The notes beneath the pieces are model-generated. The model was not told the origin of the DNA. It worked only from the letters and a program-made list of their open reading frames with translations, and made no database searches. The position numbers were made by a program, and so were the translations under genes. From NCBI RefSeq assembly GCF_024519155.1, contig NZ_JANIFJ010000004.1, positions 248,001 to 312,000 on the forward strand: DNA of 64,000 nt, in the 5' to 3' direction. The DNA is from Mangrovibrevibacter kandeliae. Its GTDB lineage: Bacteria; Pseudomonadota; Alphaproteobacteria; Rhizobiales; Rhizobiaceae. Shown one piece after another: positions 9,660 to 18,560 of this stretch (positions are counted from its first letter, which is position 1; each line of letters begins with the position of its first letter).

Positions 9660-9675
9660 TTGACGAGGGCAAAAC

Positions 9676-9689
9676 GATCATTAATGATC
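9676..9689. promoter_or_regulatory. Perfect 14-bp palindrome GATCATTAATGATC, candidate DeoR operator
   Basis: The palindrome is AT-rich in a GC-rich setting and ends 6 nt before the preferred ATG of the DeoR-family regulator (9696). It overlaps two other possible start codons (TTG 9660 reads through it; ATG 9684 lies inside it). A position this close to the gene suggests autoregulation. Its function is inferred, not shown. Confidence 0.5.
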
Positions 9690-9695
9690 ATCGGC

Positions 9696-10472
9696 ATGGC
9701 TGACGAGCTTCGCCAGATCCGGTTCCCGCAGGAGCGCCACCGCCGCATGGCGGCGCTGCTCGCGGAGCGTGGCCATCTCACCATCGGCGAGCTGACCGCG
9801 CATTTCGGTGTCTCCGGGCCGACGGCCCGGCGCGACCTGTCGGTGCTGTCGCGCGCCGGTCTTGCCGCGCGCACCCATGGCGGCGCCATGGCGCCTGGCC
9901 GGGGCACGCCGGACGAGCCGCTGTTTCTGGAAAAGCTGCGCCTGCACGACGCCGCCAAGGCGCGCATCGGCATGGCGGCGGCGGCTGAGGTGCCGGATGG
10001 CAGCACGGTGCTGCTGGATTCAGGCACAACCGCACTGGCCACCGCACGGGCGTTGGCGGGCCGCGACCTGCGGGTCGTCGCCACCGACCTCAAGGTGGCG
10101 GAGGCCGCCGCGGCCGGCGCGACCCGGGTGATGCTGGTCGGCGGCGAGGTGCGCAACGGCTACTACAGCATCGTCGGCGCCTGGGCGCGCGCGATCCTGG
10201 CGGGCCTGACCTGTGATGTTCTGGTGCTGGCGGCGGACGCCATCGACCGCGACGGCATCTCCAACTCGACGGCCGAGGAGGCCGAGGTGAAGCAGGCCGC
10301 CATCGCCTGCGCCGGCCGCACCATCCTCGTCGCCGACCACTCCAAGCTCGGGCGCCGGGCGCCGGTTCCGGTCTGTGGCCTGGAGGCGGTCGATCTCTTC
10401 ATCACCGACCGCCGGGCCGCCAGTCGCCTGGATCCGTACCGGGCGGCCGTCGCAGCCATACAAGTCGTATGA
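9696..10472 (+). CDS. DeoR/GlpR-family transcriptional regulator
   Basis: 258 residues. The N-terminal DeoR winged helix-turn-helix is clear (P-Q-E-R-H-R-R-M-A-A-L-L then T-I-G-E-L-T-A-H-F-G-V-S-G-P-T-A-R-R-D-L). The C-terminal sugar-phosphate-sensing domain follows (LLDSGTTA, VVATDLKVA, LVGGEV, then the D-H-S-K-L-G-R tail). Members usually repress sugar catabolic operons and are released by a phosphorylated sugar. It is first in the ten-gene sugar operon, 47 nt before the SgcQ-like gene. The start at 9696 gives the usual length and leaves the palindrome outside the gene; 9684 and 9660 are alternatives. Confidence 0.9.
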   Translation: MADELRQIRFPQERHRRMAALLAERGHLTIGELTAHFGVSGPTARRDLSVLSRAGLAARTHGGAMAPGRGTPDEPLFLEKLRLHDAAKARIGMAAAAEVPDGSTVLLDSGTTALATARALAGRDLRVVATDLKVAEAAAAGATRVMLVGGEVRNGYYSIVGAWARAILAGLTCDVLVLAADAIDRDGISNSTAEEAEVKQAAIACAGRTILVADHSKLGRRAPVPVCGLEAVDLFITDRRAASRLDPYRAAVAAIQVV

Positions 10473-10519
10473 GGCGCCGCAGCTCCTGACGGCGCCCACC
10501 AGGGAAGAAACGAGACGCC

Positions 10520-11338
10520 ATGAACAAGTTCAAGACGCTGTTCGCCGATATCAAGCCGGTCATCGCCATGGTCCACCTGGCGCCGCTGCCGGGCTCGCCG
10601 CTGTACGATCCGGCCGGCGGCGTCGCGGCGATCGTCGAGGCGGCGCGGCGCGATCTCAGGGCGCTGCAGGCGGCGGACGTCGACGCGGTGATGTTCGGCA
10701 ACGAGAACGACCGGCCCTACGAGCTGGCGGTCGACACCGCCTCCACCGCCACCATGGCCTATGTCATCGGCCAGCTGCGGGGCGAGATCGAGAAGCCCTT
10801 CGGCGTCAACGTCCTGTGGGACCCGATGGCCTCGGTGGCGCTGGCCGCGGCGACCGGCGCCTCGTTCCTGCGCGAGATCCTGACCGGCACCTATGCCTCC
10901 GACATGGGGCCGTGGACGCCCAATGCCGGCGCCGCCATGCGCTACCGCGACCGGCTGCATCGTCCGGACGTCGCGATGCTCGCCAACGTGTCGGCCGAGT
11001 TCGCCTACTCGCTCGACCGGCGCGAGCTCGCCGACCGTGCGCGCTCGGCGGTGTTCTCCTCGATCCCGGATGCCATCCTGGTGTCGGGCGCGATCACCGG
11101 CGAGGCCGCCGAGATGACCGATCTCGTCGCCGTCAAGGCGGTGCTGCCGGACACGCCGGTGCTCGCCAACACCGGCGTCAAGCACGCCACCGTCGCGGAC
11201 GTGCTGAAGGTCGCCGACGGCTGCATCGTCGGCTCCTCCCTGAAGGTGGACGGCGACACCTGGAAGCCGGTCGACCCGGAGCGCGCCGTCGACTTCATGC
11301 AGCGCGCCAAGGCCGCGCGCAGCGGCCGGACCGCATGA
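10520..11338 (+). CDS. BtpA/SgcQ-family TIM-barrel protein
   Basis: 272 residues covering the whole BtpA/SgcQ family: VIAMVHLAPLPGSPLYD at the N-terminus, GNENDRPY, VLWDPMASVALA, and ILVSGAITGEAA with VLANTGVKH towards the end. SgcQ belongs to the cryptic sgc operon of E. coli; BtpA was linked to photosystem I in cyanobacteria. No reaction is established, but the fold and the sugar-operon setting point to an aldolase- or isomerase-like step. AAGAAACGAG serves as ribosome site. The end overlaps the next gene as ATGA. Confidence 0.88.
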   Translation: MNKFKTLFADIKPVIAMVHLAPLPGSPLYDPAGGVAAIVEAARRDLRALQAADVDAVMFGNENDRPYELAVDTASTATMAYVIGQLRGEIEKPFGVNVLWDPMASVALAAATGASFLREILTGTYASDMGPWTPNAGAAMRYRDRLHRPDVAMLANVSAEFAYSLDRRELADRARSAVFSSIPDAILVSGAITGEAAEMTDLVAVKAVLPDTPVLANTGVKHATVADVLKVADGCIVGSSLKVDGDTWKPVDPERAVDFMQRAKAARSGRTA

Positions 11339-12318
11339 GCGCTCGGCGCGACACCACCGGCTCCTACGTCGCGGGGCTCGCGGGCCTCGCGGTCACGATC
11401 TTCGTCGTGCTTGCCGTCGCCGCGCCGAACTTCCTGTCGCAGGCGAACCTCACCTCGATGGGCTCGCAGTTCCCCGAGTTCGGCCTGCTGGCGCTGGCGG
11501 TGCTGCCGACCATGATCTCCGGCGGCATCGACCTGTCGGTGGTGGCGATCTCCAACCTCGCCGCGGTCGTCGCGGCATTGCTGCTGCGCGCGGGGCCCGA
11601 GCTCGCGCTGCTGGCGATCCCGGCGGCACTGCTGACCGGCCTCGCCTGCGGCCTCCTCAACGGTCTTCTGATCGCAGTCCTGCGCCTGCCGCCGATCCTC
11701 GCCACGCTGGGTACGCTGCAGCTGTTCGGCGGTCTTGCCATCGTCATCACCCGCGGCCCCGCGATCACCGGCCTGCCGGCCTGGTATGCCAGCTACGGCA
11801 ACGCCTCGATCGGTGGCGTCCTGCCAGTGCCGCTCCTGGTCTTCGGGCTGGTGGCGCTCGCGCTCGGCCTGCTGCTCCGGCTGACCGCGACCGGGGTGCG
11901 CATGCGCCTGTTCGGCGCCAACGCGCGCGCCGCGCAGTTCGCCGGCCTGCGCGAGCGCGGGCTGATCCTGCGGATCTACGGCGGCGCCGGCGTCATCGCC
12001 GCGCTGGCCGGGCTGGTCATCCTCGCCCGCGCCAACTCCGCCAATGCCGACTATGGCGGCTCCTATTTGCTGCTCGTCATCCTGATCAACATTCTCGCCG
12101 GCGTCAGCCCAGCCGGCGGCTTCGGCACCACGCTCGGGGTCGTCTTCGCTGTGCTGACGCTGCAACTGATTTCCAGCGGCCTCAACTTCCTCGCCTTCGA
12201 CGCCTTCACGCGCGACCTGTTCTTCGGCGGCCTCCTGATCGTCGTGATGTCGGTGCGCGTCCTCGTCGAGAACGGCCTGGTGCCGGTGCCGCGCTTGCGA
12301 AAGGTCTCGTTACCATGA
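11335..12318 (+). CDS. Sugar ABC transporter permease 1 (RbsC/LsrC-like)
   Basis: 327 residues with 8-10 hydrophobic segments and the family marker S-G-G-I-D-L-S-V, followed by L-A-T-L-G-T-L-Q-L-F-G-G and N-I-L-A-G-V-S-P. It is an inner-membrane subunit of a ribose/autoinducer-2-class sugar importer. The ATG lies in ATGA shared with the SgcQ-like gene stop, and its own stop overlaps the M42 gene the same way. The partner ATPase, binding protein and a second, distinct permease are encoded 3-6 kb downstream, so the channel may be a heterodimer as in LsrC/LsrD. Confidence 0.9.
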   Translation: MSARRDTTGSYVAGLAGLAVTIFVVLAVAAPNFLSQANLTSMGSQFPEFGLLALAVLPTMISGGIDLSVVAISNLAAVVAALLLRAGPELALLAIPAALLTGLACGLLNGLLIAVLRLPPILATLGTLQLFGGLAIVITRGPAITGLPAWYASYGNASIGGVLPVPLLVFGLVALALGLLLRLTATGVRMRLFGANARAAQFAGLRERGLILRIYGGAGVIAALAGLVILARANSANADYGGSYLLLVILINILAGVSPAGGFGTTLGVVFAVLTLQLISSGLNFLAFDAFTRDLFFGGLLIVVMSVRVLVENGLVPVPRLRKVSLP

Positions 12319-13415
12319 AGGAACGGCTGCGCGCCTGTCTCGCCGAGCTGATGCTGATCCCCGGCCTTGCCGGCCACGAGGATCGCGTCCGTCGGCACAT
12401 TGCCCGTCGGCTCGCCGACATCGGCCTCGATTCGCGGGCCGACCGGCTCGGCAACCTGATCGCGACGCTGCCGGGCGATCCCGGCGCCCCGAGCGTCATG
12501 CTGTTCGCCCACACCGACCAGCTCGGCTTCGTGGTCCGCAAGATCGAGGCGAGCGGGCTGATCCGCATCGAGCGGCTCGGCGGCGTGCCGGAGAAGGCGC
12601 TGGCGGCCCAGTGCGTACTGTTCTGCGTCGGCGAGGGGCGGGACGTGCGCGGCGTCGTCGCCAACAAGAGCCACCACGCCACGGCGCCGGAGGAGAAGTA
12701 CAAGGTCACGCCCTATGCCGACCTGTTCATCGACGTCGGCGCCGACAGCGCCGATGCGGTGCAGGCGATGGGCATCCGGATCGGCACGCCGGTGGTCTAC
12801 GACCCGCGGGTGGTGCCACTCGCCGGCGACCGGGTCGCCGGCACCTCGGTCGACGATCGCGCCGGCTGCGCCGTGGTCATGGAGGCGGCGCGGCTGTTGA
12901 AAGAAGTCTCGCTGCGGCCGACCATCCACTTCGTCTTCGCCGTGCTCGAGGAGTTCAACCTGCGCGGCGCGATGGTGGCGGCGCAGGCGCTGCGGCCCGA
13001 CATCGCCATTCAGCTCGACCTGGCGCTGACCGCCGACACGCCCGACATGACCCACCGCGGCGAGGTGCGGCTCGGCGGCGGCCCGGCCATGAGCCTCTAC
13101 TCCTTCCACGGCCGCGGCACCCTCAACGGCACGCTGCCGCATCCCGCGCTGACCAGCCTCGTCGAGGCGACCGCCGAGGCCGAGGGCATCCCGCTGCAGC
13201 GCACCGCCCATGTCGGCGCGCTGACCGACTCGTCCTACGTGCAGCTGGTCGGCGAGGGCGTCGCGGTGATCGACCTGTGCTTCCCCAGCCGCTACACGCA
13301 CACCGCTCTCGAGGTCTGCGACCTCGGCGATCTCGAGCAGCTGACGCGCCTCGTCGCCGCGGCCATCGCCCGCATCGACGCCGGCTTCAGCCTGGATCGG
13401 GACCTCTACACGTGA
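12315..13415 (+). CDS. M42-family metallopeptidase (SgcX/FrvX-like)
   Basis: 366 residues of the M42 dinuclear-metal aminopeptidase family. Visible motifs: LFAHTDQLG (first metal His-x-Asp), VDDRAGC (bridging Asp), a Glu pair in VLEEFNLRGA, and a late His in P-S-R-Y-T-H-T. M42 relatives SgcX and FrvX occur inside E. coli sugar operons, where a sugar- or glycopeptide-directed role is suspected but unproven. Its place between a permease and a sugar kinase matches that pattern. Starts at ATGA and ends in GTGA, both coupled to neighbours. Cytoplasmic, no signal peptide. Confidence 0.88.
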   Translation: MKERLRACLAELMLIPGLAGHEDRVRRHIARRLADIGLDSRADRLGNLIATLPGDPGAPSVMLFAHTDQLGFVVRKIEASGLIRIERLGGVPEKALAAQCVLFCVGEGRDVRGVVANKSHHATAPEEKYKVTPYADLFIDVGADSADAVQAMGIRIGTPVVYDPRVVPLAGDRVAGTSVDDRAGCAVVMEAARLLKEVSLRPTIHFVFAVLEEFNLRGAMVAAQALRPDIAIQLDLALTADTPDMTHRGEVRLGGGPAMSLYSFHGRGTLNGTLPHPALTSLVEATAEAEGIPLQRTAHVGALTDSSYVQLVGEGVAVIDLCFPSRYTHTALEVCDLGDLEQLTRLVAAAIARIDAGFSLDRDLYT

Positions 13416-14905
13416 GCCGCGCCTATCTCGGCATCGACATCGGCACCTTCGAATCGAAGGGTGTCGTCGTTGCCGGCGATGGCCAGGTGCTGGCCAGCGC
13501 CCGCCGGCCGCACCGGATGATCGTGCCGCGGGCCGGCTGGGCCGAGCACGACGCGGAGGCCGCCTGGTGGGGCGAGTTCGCCTCGATCAGCCGCGAGCTG
13601 ACCGCCGACGCCGCGGTGTCGGCATCGGAAATCCGGGCGGTCGGTGCGAGCGGCATCGGGCCCTGCATGCTGCCGGTGGACGCCGACGGGCAGCCGCTGA
13701 TGAACGCCGCGCTCTACGGCGTCGACACGCGCGCCGCCGCCGAGATCGAGGAGCTGACGGCGGAGATCGGCCGCGACGCGCTGCTCGCCAGCGGCGGCAA
13801 CCTCCTCACCTCGCAGTCGGTCGGCCCGAAGATCCTGTGGCTGCGCAAGCATCGGCCGGAGCTGTTCGCCCGCACCGACAAGATCCTGAACTCCAACTCC
13901 TTCCTGGTGCGCCGGCTGACCGGGCGGACGGTGATCGACCACTATTCCGGCTGCGGCTTCTCCCCGCTCTACGACATCGCGACGCGCAGCTGGACCGACC
14001 GCTACGCCGACCGGATCGTGGCGCCGGAGCGGCTGCCGGAGCTGTGCTGGTCGACCGACGTCGTCGGCGGCGTCACCGCGGCGGCGGCCGAGGCCACCGG
14101 GCTGATGCCCGGGACGCCGGTCATCGCCGGCACCATCGACGCGGCCTCGGAGGCCGTCAGCGTCGGCGTCTGCGGTCCCGGCCAGATGATGGTCATGTAC
14201 GGCTCGACCATCTTCATCATCCTCGTCACCGACCGCCGCGTCGAAGATCCGCGGCTGTGGTACTCGCCCTGGCTGTTCGAGGGGCGGCACGCCTGCATGG
14301 CGGGCCTCGCCACCAGCGGCACGCTGACCCACTGGTTCCGCGACCAGTTCGCCCGCGAGCTCGACCCGGCCGAGGCGATGCGCCGGCTGGCGGAGGAGGC
14401 CGCCACCTCTCCGGCAGGCGCCAAGGGGCTGGTCGTGCTGCCCTACTTCTCCGGCGAGCGGACGCCGATACACGATCCCTATGCCAAGGGCATGATCTTC
14501 GGCCTCGACCTGACGCACGAGCGCCAGGACCTGTACCGCGCCGTGCTGGAGGGCATCGCCTACGGGGTCCGCCACGTGCTCGACACCTACGCCGAGAACG
14601 CCCGGTTGCCGGAGGCGATCGCGGCGGTCGGCGGCGGCACCCGCAACGACGTCTGGTTCCAGGCGGTCTCCGATGCCGTCCGGCGGCCGCAGGTGCTGCG
14701 CCGCGAGACCATCGGCGCCAGCTACGGCAACGCGTTCCTGGCGGCGCTGGGCGTCGGCGACGCGGCCGAGGGCGATATCGAGCAGTGGAACCCGAGCGAG
14801 CGCGCCGTCGCGCCCGTCGACGCCAACCGGTCGGTCTATGACGCGGGCTACCGGCTGTTCCGCCAGCTCTACGACCGCAACAAGGATCTCATGCGCCCGA
14901 CGTGA
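13412..14905 (+). CDS. FGGY-family carbohydrate kinase
   Basis: 497 residues. The N-terminal FGGY domain starts YLGIDIGTFESKGVV (phosphate-binding loop). The C-terminal domain has GTIDAASEAVSVGV, the ATP-site stretch AAVGGGTRNDVWFQAVSDAV and A-S-Y-G-N-A-F-L-A-A. The family phosphorylates sugars or polyols such as xylulose, glycerol, ribulose or erythritol; the substrate cannot be read from sequence. The start is GTG, overlapping the M42 stop as GTGA. It supplies the phosphorylation step that the PTS would provide in the related E. coli sgc operon. Confidence 0.92.
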   Translation: MSRAYLGIDIGTFESKGVVVAGDGQVLASARRPHRMIVPRAGWAEHDAEAAWWGEFASISRELTADAAVSASEIRAVGASGIGPCMLPVDADGQPLMNAALYGVDTRAAAEIEELTAEIGRDALLASGGNLLTSQSVGPKILWLRKHRPELFARTDKILNSNSFLVRRLTGRTVIDHYSGCGFSPLYDIATRSWTDRYADRIVAPERLPELCWSTDVVGGVTAAAAEATGLMPGTPVIAGTIDAASEAVSVGVCGPGQMMVMYGSTIFIILVTDRRVEDPRLWYSPWLFEGRHACMAGLATSGTLTHWFRDQFARELDPAEAMRRLAEEAATSPAGAKGLVVLPYFSGERTPIHDPYAKGMIFGLDLTHERQDLYRAVLEGIAYGVRHVLDTYAENARLPEAIAAVGGGTRNDVWFQAVSDAVRRPQVLRRETIGASYGNAFLAALGVGDAAEGDIEQWNPSERAVAPVDANRSVYDAGYRLFRQLYDRNKDLMRPT

Positions 14906-14961
14906 GGGCCAGGGAGGAGGAGCGGCCGGTCGGCGGCCGCTCGCAACATGGGAGAGAGTGC

Positions 14962-15957
14962 ATGACCATCAGTCTGAAGAGGTCCCTGATCGCCGCCGCC
15001 CTCGGGCTGGGCATCGCCGCCAGCGGCGCAAGTGCCGCTGCCGCGCAGGACAAGTCCTACTCCATCGTCACGGTGGTGAAGCTCTCCGGCATCGCCTGGT
15101 TCAACCGGATGGAGGAGGGCGTCAAGCAGTTCGCCAAGGACACCGGCAACAACGCCACCCAGGTCGGCGCGGCCACGGCCGATTCCGCCCTGCAGATCCA
15201 GTTGATCGAGGATCTGGTGGCGCGCGGCGTCGACGCCATCACCGTCGTCCCGAACTCGCCGCAGGCGCTCGAGCCGGTGCTGAAGCGGGCGCTCGACAAC
15301 AACATCGTCGTCATCGGCCACGAAGGCGCCGACCTCAAGAACATCACCTATGACGTCGAGGCCTTCGACAACAAGGCCTATGGCGAGCACCTGATGAAGC
15401 GCCTCGCCGAGGACATGGGCGAGGAGGGCGAGTACGCCGTCTTCGTCGGCTACCTCACCTCCAACACCCACAACCAGTGGGTCGACGCCGCGATCGCCTA
15501 CCAGAAGGCCCACTACCCGAAGATGACCCTCGTGGTCGACAAGCTCGAGTCGCAGGAGCAGCAGCAGGTCGCCTACCAGAAGACGCGCGAGCTTCTGCGC
15601 ACCCATCCCAACCTCAAGGGCGTGCAGGGCTCGGCCGGCACCGACGTGGTCGGCGCGGCGCTGGCGGTCGAGGAAGCCGGCCTCAGCGGCAAGGTGAAGA
15701 TCGTCGGCACCAGCCTGCCGTCGATCGCCGGCCCCTATCTCGGCACCGAGATTGACATGATATCCTTCTGGGATCCGGCCAAGGCCGGTTACGCGCAGGA
15801 CGTCCTCGCCGTGAAGGCGCTGAAGAAGGAGCCGGTGAAGGCGGGCGACGATCTCGGCGTGGAGGGCTACAACGACGTCAAGGTCGACGGCAAGGTGGTC
15901 TACGGCCAGGCCTGGGTCGACGTCACCGAAGAGAACGCCGACAAGTACGACTTCTGA
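14962..15957 (+). CDS. Sugar ABC transporter substrate-binding protein (LsrB/RbsB class)
   Basis: 331 residues with a Sec signal peptide (KRSLIAAALGLGIAASGASA, cut near residue 28) and a periplasmic-binding-protein type-1 fold: S-I-V-T-V-V-K-L-S-G-I-A-W-F-N-R-M-E-E-G-V near the N-terminus, as in LsrB/RhaS-type proteins, and D-A-I-T-V-V-P-N-S-P in the hinge region. GGGAGAGAG precedes the ATG. A 15-bp hairpin follows the stop, probably raising the level of this protein relative to the ATPase encoded next. Confidence 0.92.
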   Translation: MTISLKRSLIAAALGLGIAASGASAAAAQDKSYSIVTVVKLSGIAWFNRMEEGVKQFAKDTGNNATQVGAATADSALQIQLIEDLVARGVDAITVVPNSPQALEPVLKRALDNNIVVIGHEGADLKNITYDVEAFDNKAYGEHLMKRLAEDMGEEGEYAVFVGYLTSNTHNQWVDAAIAYQKAHYPKMTLVVDKLESQEQQQVAYQKTRELLRTHPNLKGVQGSAGTDVVGAALAVEEAGLSGKVKIVGTSLPSIAGPYLGTEIDMISFWDPAKAGYAQDVLAVKALKKEPVKAGDDLGVEGYNDVKVDGKVVYGQAWVDVTEENADKYDF

Positions 15958-15963
15958 TCGAGC

Positions 15964-15997
15964 GGACGGGGCCGGCGGTCTGCCGCCGGCCCTGTCC
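15964..15997 (+). other. 15-bp GC-rich hairpin after the sugar-binding-protein gene
   Basis: Arms 15964-15978 and 15983-15997 pair fully (one G-U) around the loop TCTG, starting 6 nt after the stop. No T tract follows and the operon continues, so it is read as a transcript-stabilising or attenuating element rather than a full terminator. Confidence 0.7.
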
Positions 15998-16035
15998 ACC
16001 GCCTGTCGTCCGTTCCGCGTCCGGGAGCTCTGTCC

Positions 16036-17532
16036 GTGGCTGAACCCCTGCTCACAATGTCCGGCATCAGCAAGGCCTATGGCCCGGTCCGGGTGCTGGA
16101 GAACGTCGACCTGTCGCTGTCGGCGGGGGAGGTGCGGTGTCTGGCCGGCGAGAACGGATCGGGCAAGTCGACACTGATCAAGATCCTGTCCGGCGTCGTG
16201 GCGGCCGATGGCGGCACGGTGACGATCGCCGGCCGCCGGCTCGGCAACGATGCGCGGGCCGCGATCGATGCCGGCCTGTCGGTGATCTACCAGGACTTCT
16301 CGCTGTTCCCGAACCTGACGGTGGCCGAGAACATCGCCTTCCTGCGCTTCGTCGCGCAGGGGCGGCGCTGGAACAACATCGCCGAGCAGCGACGGCTGGC
16401 GGGCGACGTGCTGGCCCGCATGTCCGTCGACATCGATCCCCGCGTTCTGGTCGAGACGCTCCCGGTCGCCTCCAAGCAGCTGATCGCCATCGCCCGCGCG
16501 CTCGCCAACGACGCCCGCATCATCGTCATGGACGAGCCGACCACGGCGTTGACCCGCAACGAGGTCACGCGCCTCGCCGGCATCGTTGCGGCGTTGAAGG
16601 ACGACGGCGTCGCCTTCCTGTTCGTCAGCCACAAGACCGAGGAGGTGTTCAGCTTCTGCGACACCATCACCGTCTTGCGCGACGGCCACGTGGTGGCGGC
16701 CGGCGCGGTCGGGGACTTCGATGCCGACCGTCTCGGCCGGGAGATGACCGGCCGTTCGATCGCCCATGAGCGGATCGCGCGCGCCGATGCGCCGCCGCAG
16801 CCGGTCTTCCTTGAAACCCGCGGCCTGACCCGCCGGGGCGACTACGCCGACATCTCGCTCGAGTTGCGGCCTGGCGAGATCGTCTCGATCCTCGGGCTGC
16901 TCGGCTCCGGCCGCACCGAACTCGCGCAGACGCTGTTCGGCATGGTGGCGGCCGACAGCGGCGAGATCCGGATCGGCGGCGAGCCGGTCGCCTTCGCCCA
17001 CAGCAGCGAGGCGGTGGAAGCCGGCATCGGCTACGTGCCGGAGGACCGGCTGACCGAGGGTCTGTTCCTCGACCAGCCGATCGGCGACAACATCACCGTC
17101 GCCAGCCTGGAGCAGTCGGCGAGCGGCGGCCTGCTCGACCGCCGCTCCCTGGCCGAGCGGGCGCGCCGGGCGGTGGAGCGGCTGCGGATCCGCACGCCCG
17201 GCATCGAGCCGCCCGTGGCCACCCTGTCCGGCGGCAACCAGCAGCGGGTCGTGCTGGCCCGCTGGATGGAGCGCTCGCCGGCACTGATGATCCTGAACGG
17301 GCCGACGGTCGGCGTCGACATCGGCTCCAAGCGCGAGATCCACGAGCTGCTGGTCGGCCTCAACCGCAGCGGCACCGCGCTGCTCGTCGTCACCGACGAC
17401 ATCGGCGAGGCGCTGGCGCTGTCCGACCGCATCCTGGTGATGGTGAACGGCCGGATCACCGCCGCGTTCGATCCGCGCACGGCCGACGAGGACACGCTCT
17501 ACGCCGCTGTCACCACGGGAGGAGACCGCTGA
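16036..17532 (+). CDS. Sugar ABC transporter ATP-binding protein (RbsA/MglA class, two ATPase domains)
   Basis: 498 residues with two fused nucleotide-binding domains. The first has Walker A (GENGSGKST), signature (P-V-A-S-K-Q-L-I-A-I-A-R-A-L, the usual Q-x-x-x-I-A-R form) and IIVMDEPTTAL. The second is degenerate, as is normal for this class: ILGLLGSGRTE, LSGGNQQRVVLAR, and LNGPTVGVDIG in place of the Walker B Asp-Glu. Start GTG at 16036. It shares one base with the following permease gene (TGATG). It energises uptake by permeases 1 and 2. Confidence 0.93.
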   Translation: MAEPLLTMSGISKAYGPVRVLENVDLSLSAGEVRCLAGENGSGKSTLIKILSGVVAADGGTVTIAGRRLGNDARAAIDAGLSVIYQDFSLFPNLTVAENIAFLRFVAQGRRWNNIAEQRRLAGDVLARMSVDIDPRVLVETLPVASKQLIAIARALANDARIIVMDEPTTALTRNEVTRLAGIVAALKDDGVAFLFVSHKTEEVFSFCDTITVLRDGHVVAAGAVGDFDADRLGREMTGRSIAHERIARADAPPQPVFLETRGLTRRGDYADISLELRPGEIVSILGLLGSGRTELAQTLFGMVAADSGEIRIGGEPVAFAHSSEAVEAGIGYVPEDRLTEGLFLDQPIGDNITVASLEQSASGGLLDRRSLAERARRAVERLRIRTPGIEPPVATLSGGNQQRVVLARWMERSPALMILNGPTVGVDIGSKREIHELLVGLNRSGTALLVVTDDIGEALALSDRILVMVNGRITAAFDPRTADEDTLYAAVTTGGDR

Positions 17533-18542
17533 TGTCGCGCCTCGTCGCCCTGATCGCCTCGCCGCGCAGCGTGGTGTTCCTCACCGCCGTCGTCTTCGCG
17601 CTGGTGATCGGCGCGCTGAACCCGAACTTCCTGTCGGTCGCAACGCTGATCGACCTCCTGCGCAACTCGCTCGTCACCGGCATCTTCGCGCTCGGCGTCA
17701 TGATGGTGCTCGCCTCCGGCGGCATCGACGTCTCGTTCACCGCCGTCGGCGTCTTCGCCATGTATGCGACCGTCAGCCTGGTTCTCGGCCTCGACCTGCC
17801 GATGCCGGTGGTCGGCTTCTTCGTCATCGCTGCGCTGATCGGCGCCGGGCTCGGCATCCTCAACGGCCTGCTGATCGGGGTGCTCGGCCTGCCGACGCTG
17901 ATCGTCACGCTCGGCACGCTCAGCTTCTTCCGCGGCGCGCTACTGACCTTCGTCGGCACCACCTACATCTCCAACGTGCCGCGCAACGTCATCGCCTTCG
18001 CCCGCACCAACATCGTGCGGCTCGAGAACGCCGTCGGCCAGCTCGTGTCGCTGCCGCTCGCCTTCGTGGTGCTGGCGGGCGTGGCCGTGGTGGTGGCGTT
18101 GATGATGAACGTCACCCAGTTCGGCCGGAAGATCTATGCCATCGGCGGCTCGGAGGAGGGCGCCCGGCGCATCGGCATCGACGTCGGCTGGGTGAAGCTG
18201 CGCATCTACGTGATCGCCGGCGGCATCGCCGGGCTGGCGGGGATGACCCACTTCACCCTGTCGCGCATGGCCAATCCCTTCGACCTCGTCGGCTCCGAAC
18301 TCGACGTCATCGCCGCGGTGGTCCTGGGCGGCGCCCGGATCACCGGCGGGCACGGCAGCGTGTCCGGTGCGCTGCTCGGCGCGCTGGTGATCACCATGAT
18401 CAACACCTCGCTGCTCAGCGCGGGCGTGCCCTCGTACTGGCAGAAGGTCGTGGTCGGCGTCCTGATCCTCGTCGGCACGGGTCTGCCCATCGCCATCGAA
18501 CGCTTTCGCAGCCAGCGCGCGCGCCTCGCCCGCCCAGCGTGA
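17532..18542 (+). CDS. Sugar ABC transporter permease 2 (RbsC/LsrD-like)
   Basis: 336 residues, about nine hydrophobic helices, with the S-G-G-I-D-V-S-F marker, L-I-V-T-L-G-T-L-S-F-F-R-G and V-V-L-G-G-A-R-I-T-G-G-H-G-S-V near the end. It differs clearly from permease 1 of the same operon, which supports a two-permease channel. It directly follows the ATPase gene with a one-base overlap. Confidence 0.92.
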   Translation: MSRLVALIASPRSVVFLTAVVFALVIGALNPNFLSVATLIDLLRNSLVTGIFALGVMMVLASGGIDVSFTAVGVFAMYATVSLVLGLDLPMPVVGFFVIAALIGAGLGILNGLLIGVLGLPTLIVTLGTLSFFRGALLTFVGTTYISNVPRNVIAFARTNIVRLENAVGQLVSLPLAFVVLAGVAVVVALMMNVTQFGRKIYAIGGSEEGARRIGIDVGWVKLRIYVIAGGIAGLAGMTHFTLSRMANPFDLVGSELDVIAAVVLGGARITGGHGSVSGALLGALVITMINTSLLSAGVPSYWQKVVVGVLILVGTGLPIAIERFRSQRARLARPA

Positions 18543-18560
18543 TCCAGAGGGAGGAAGACG

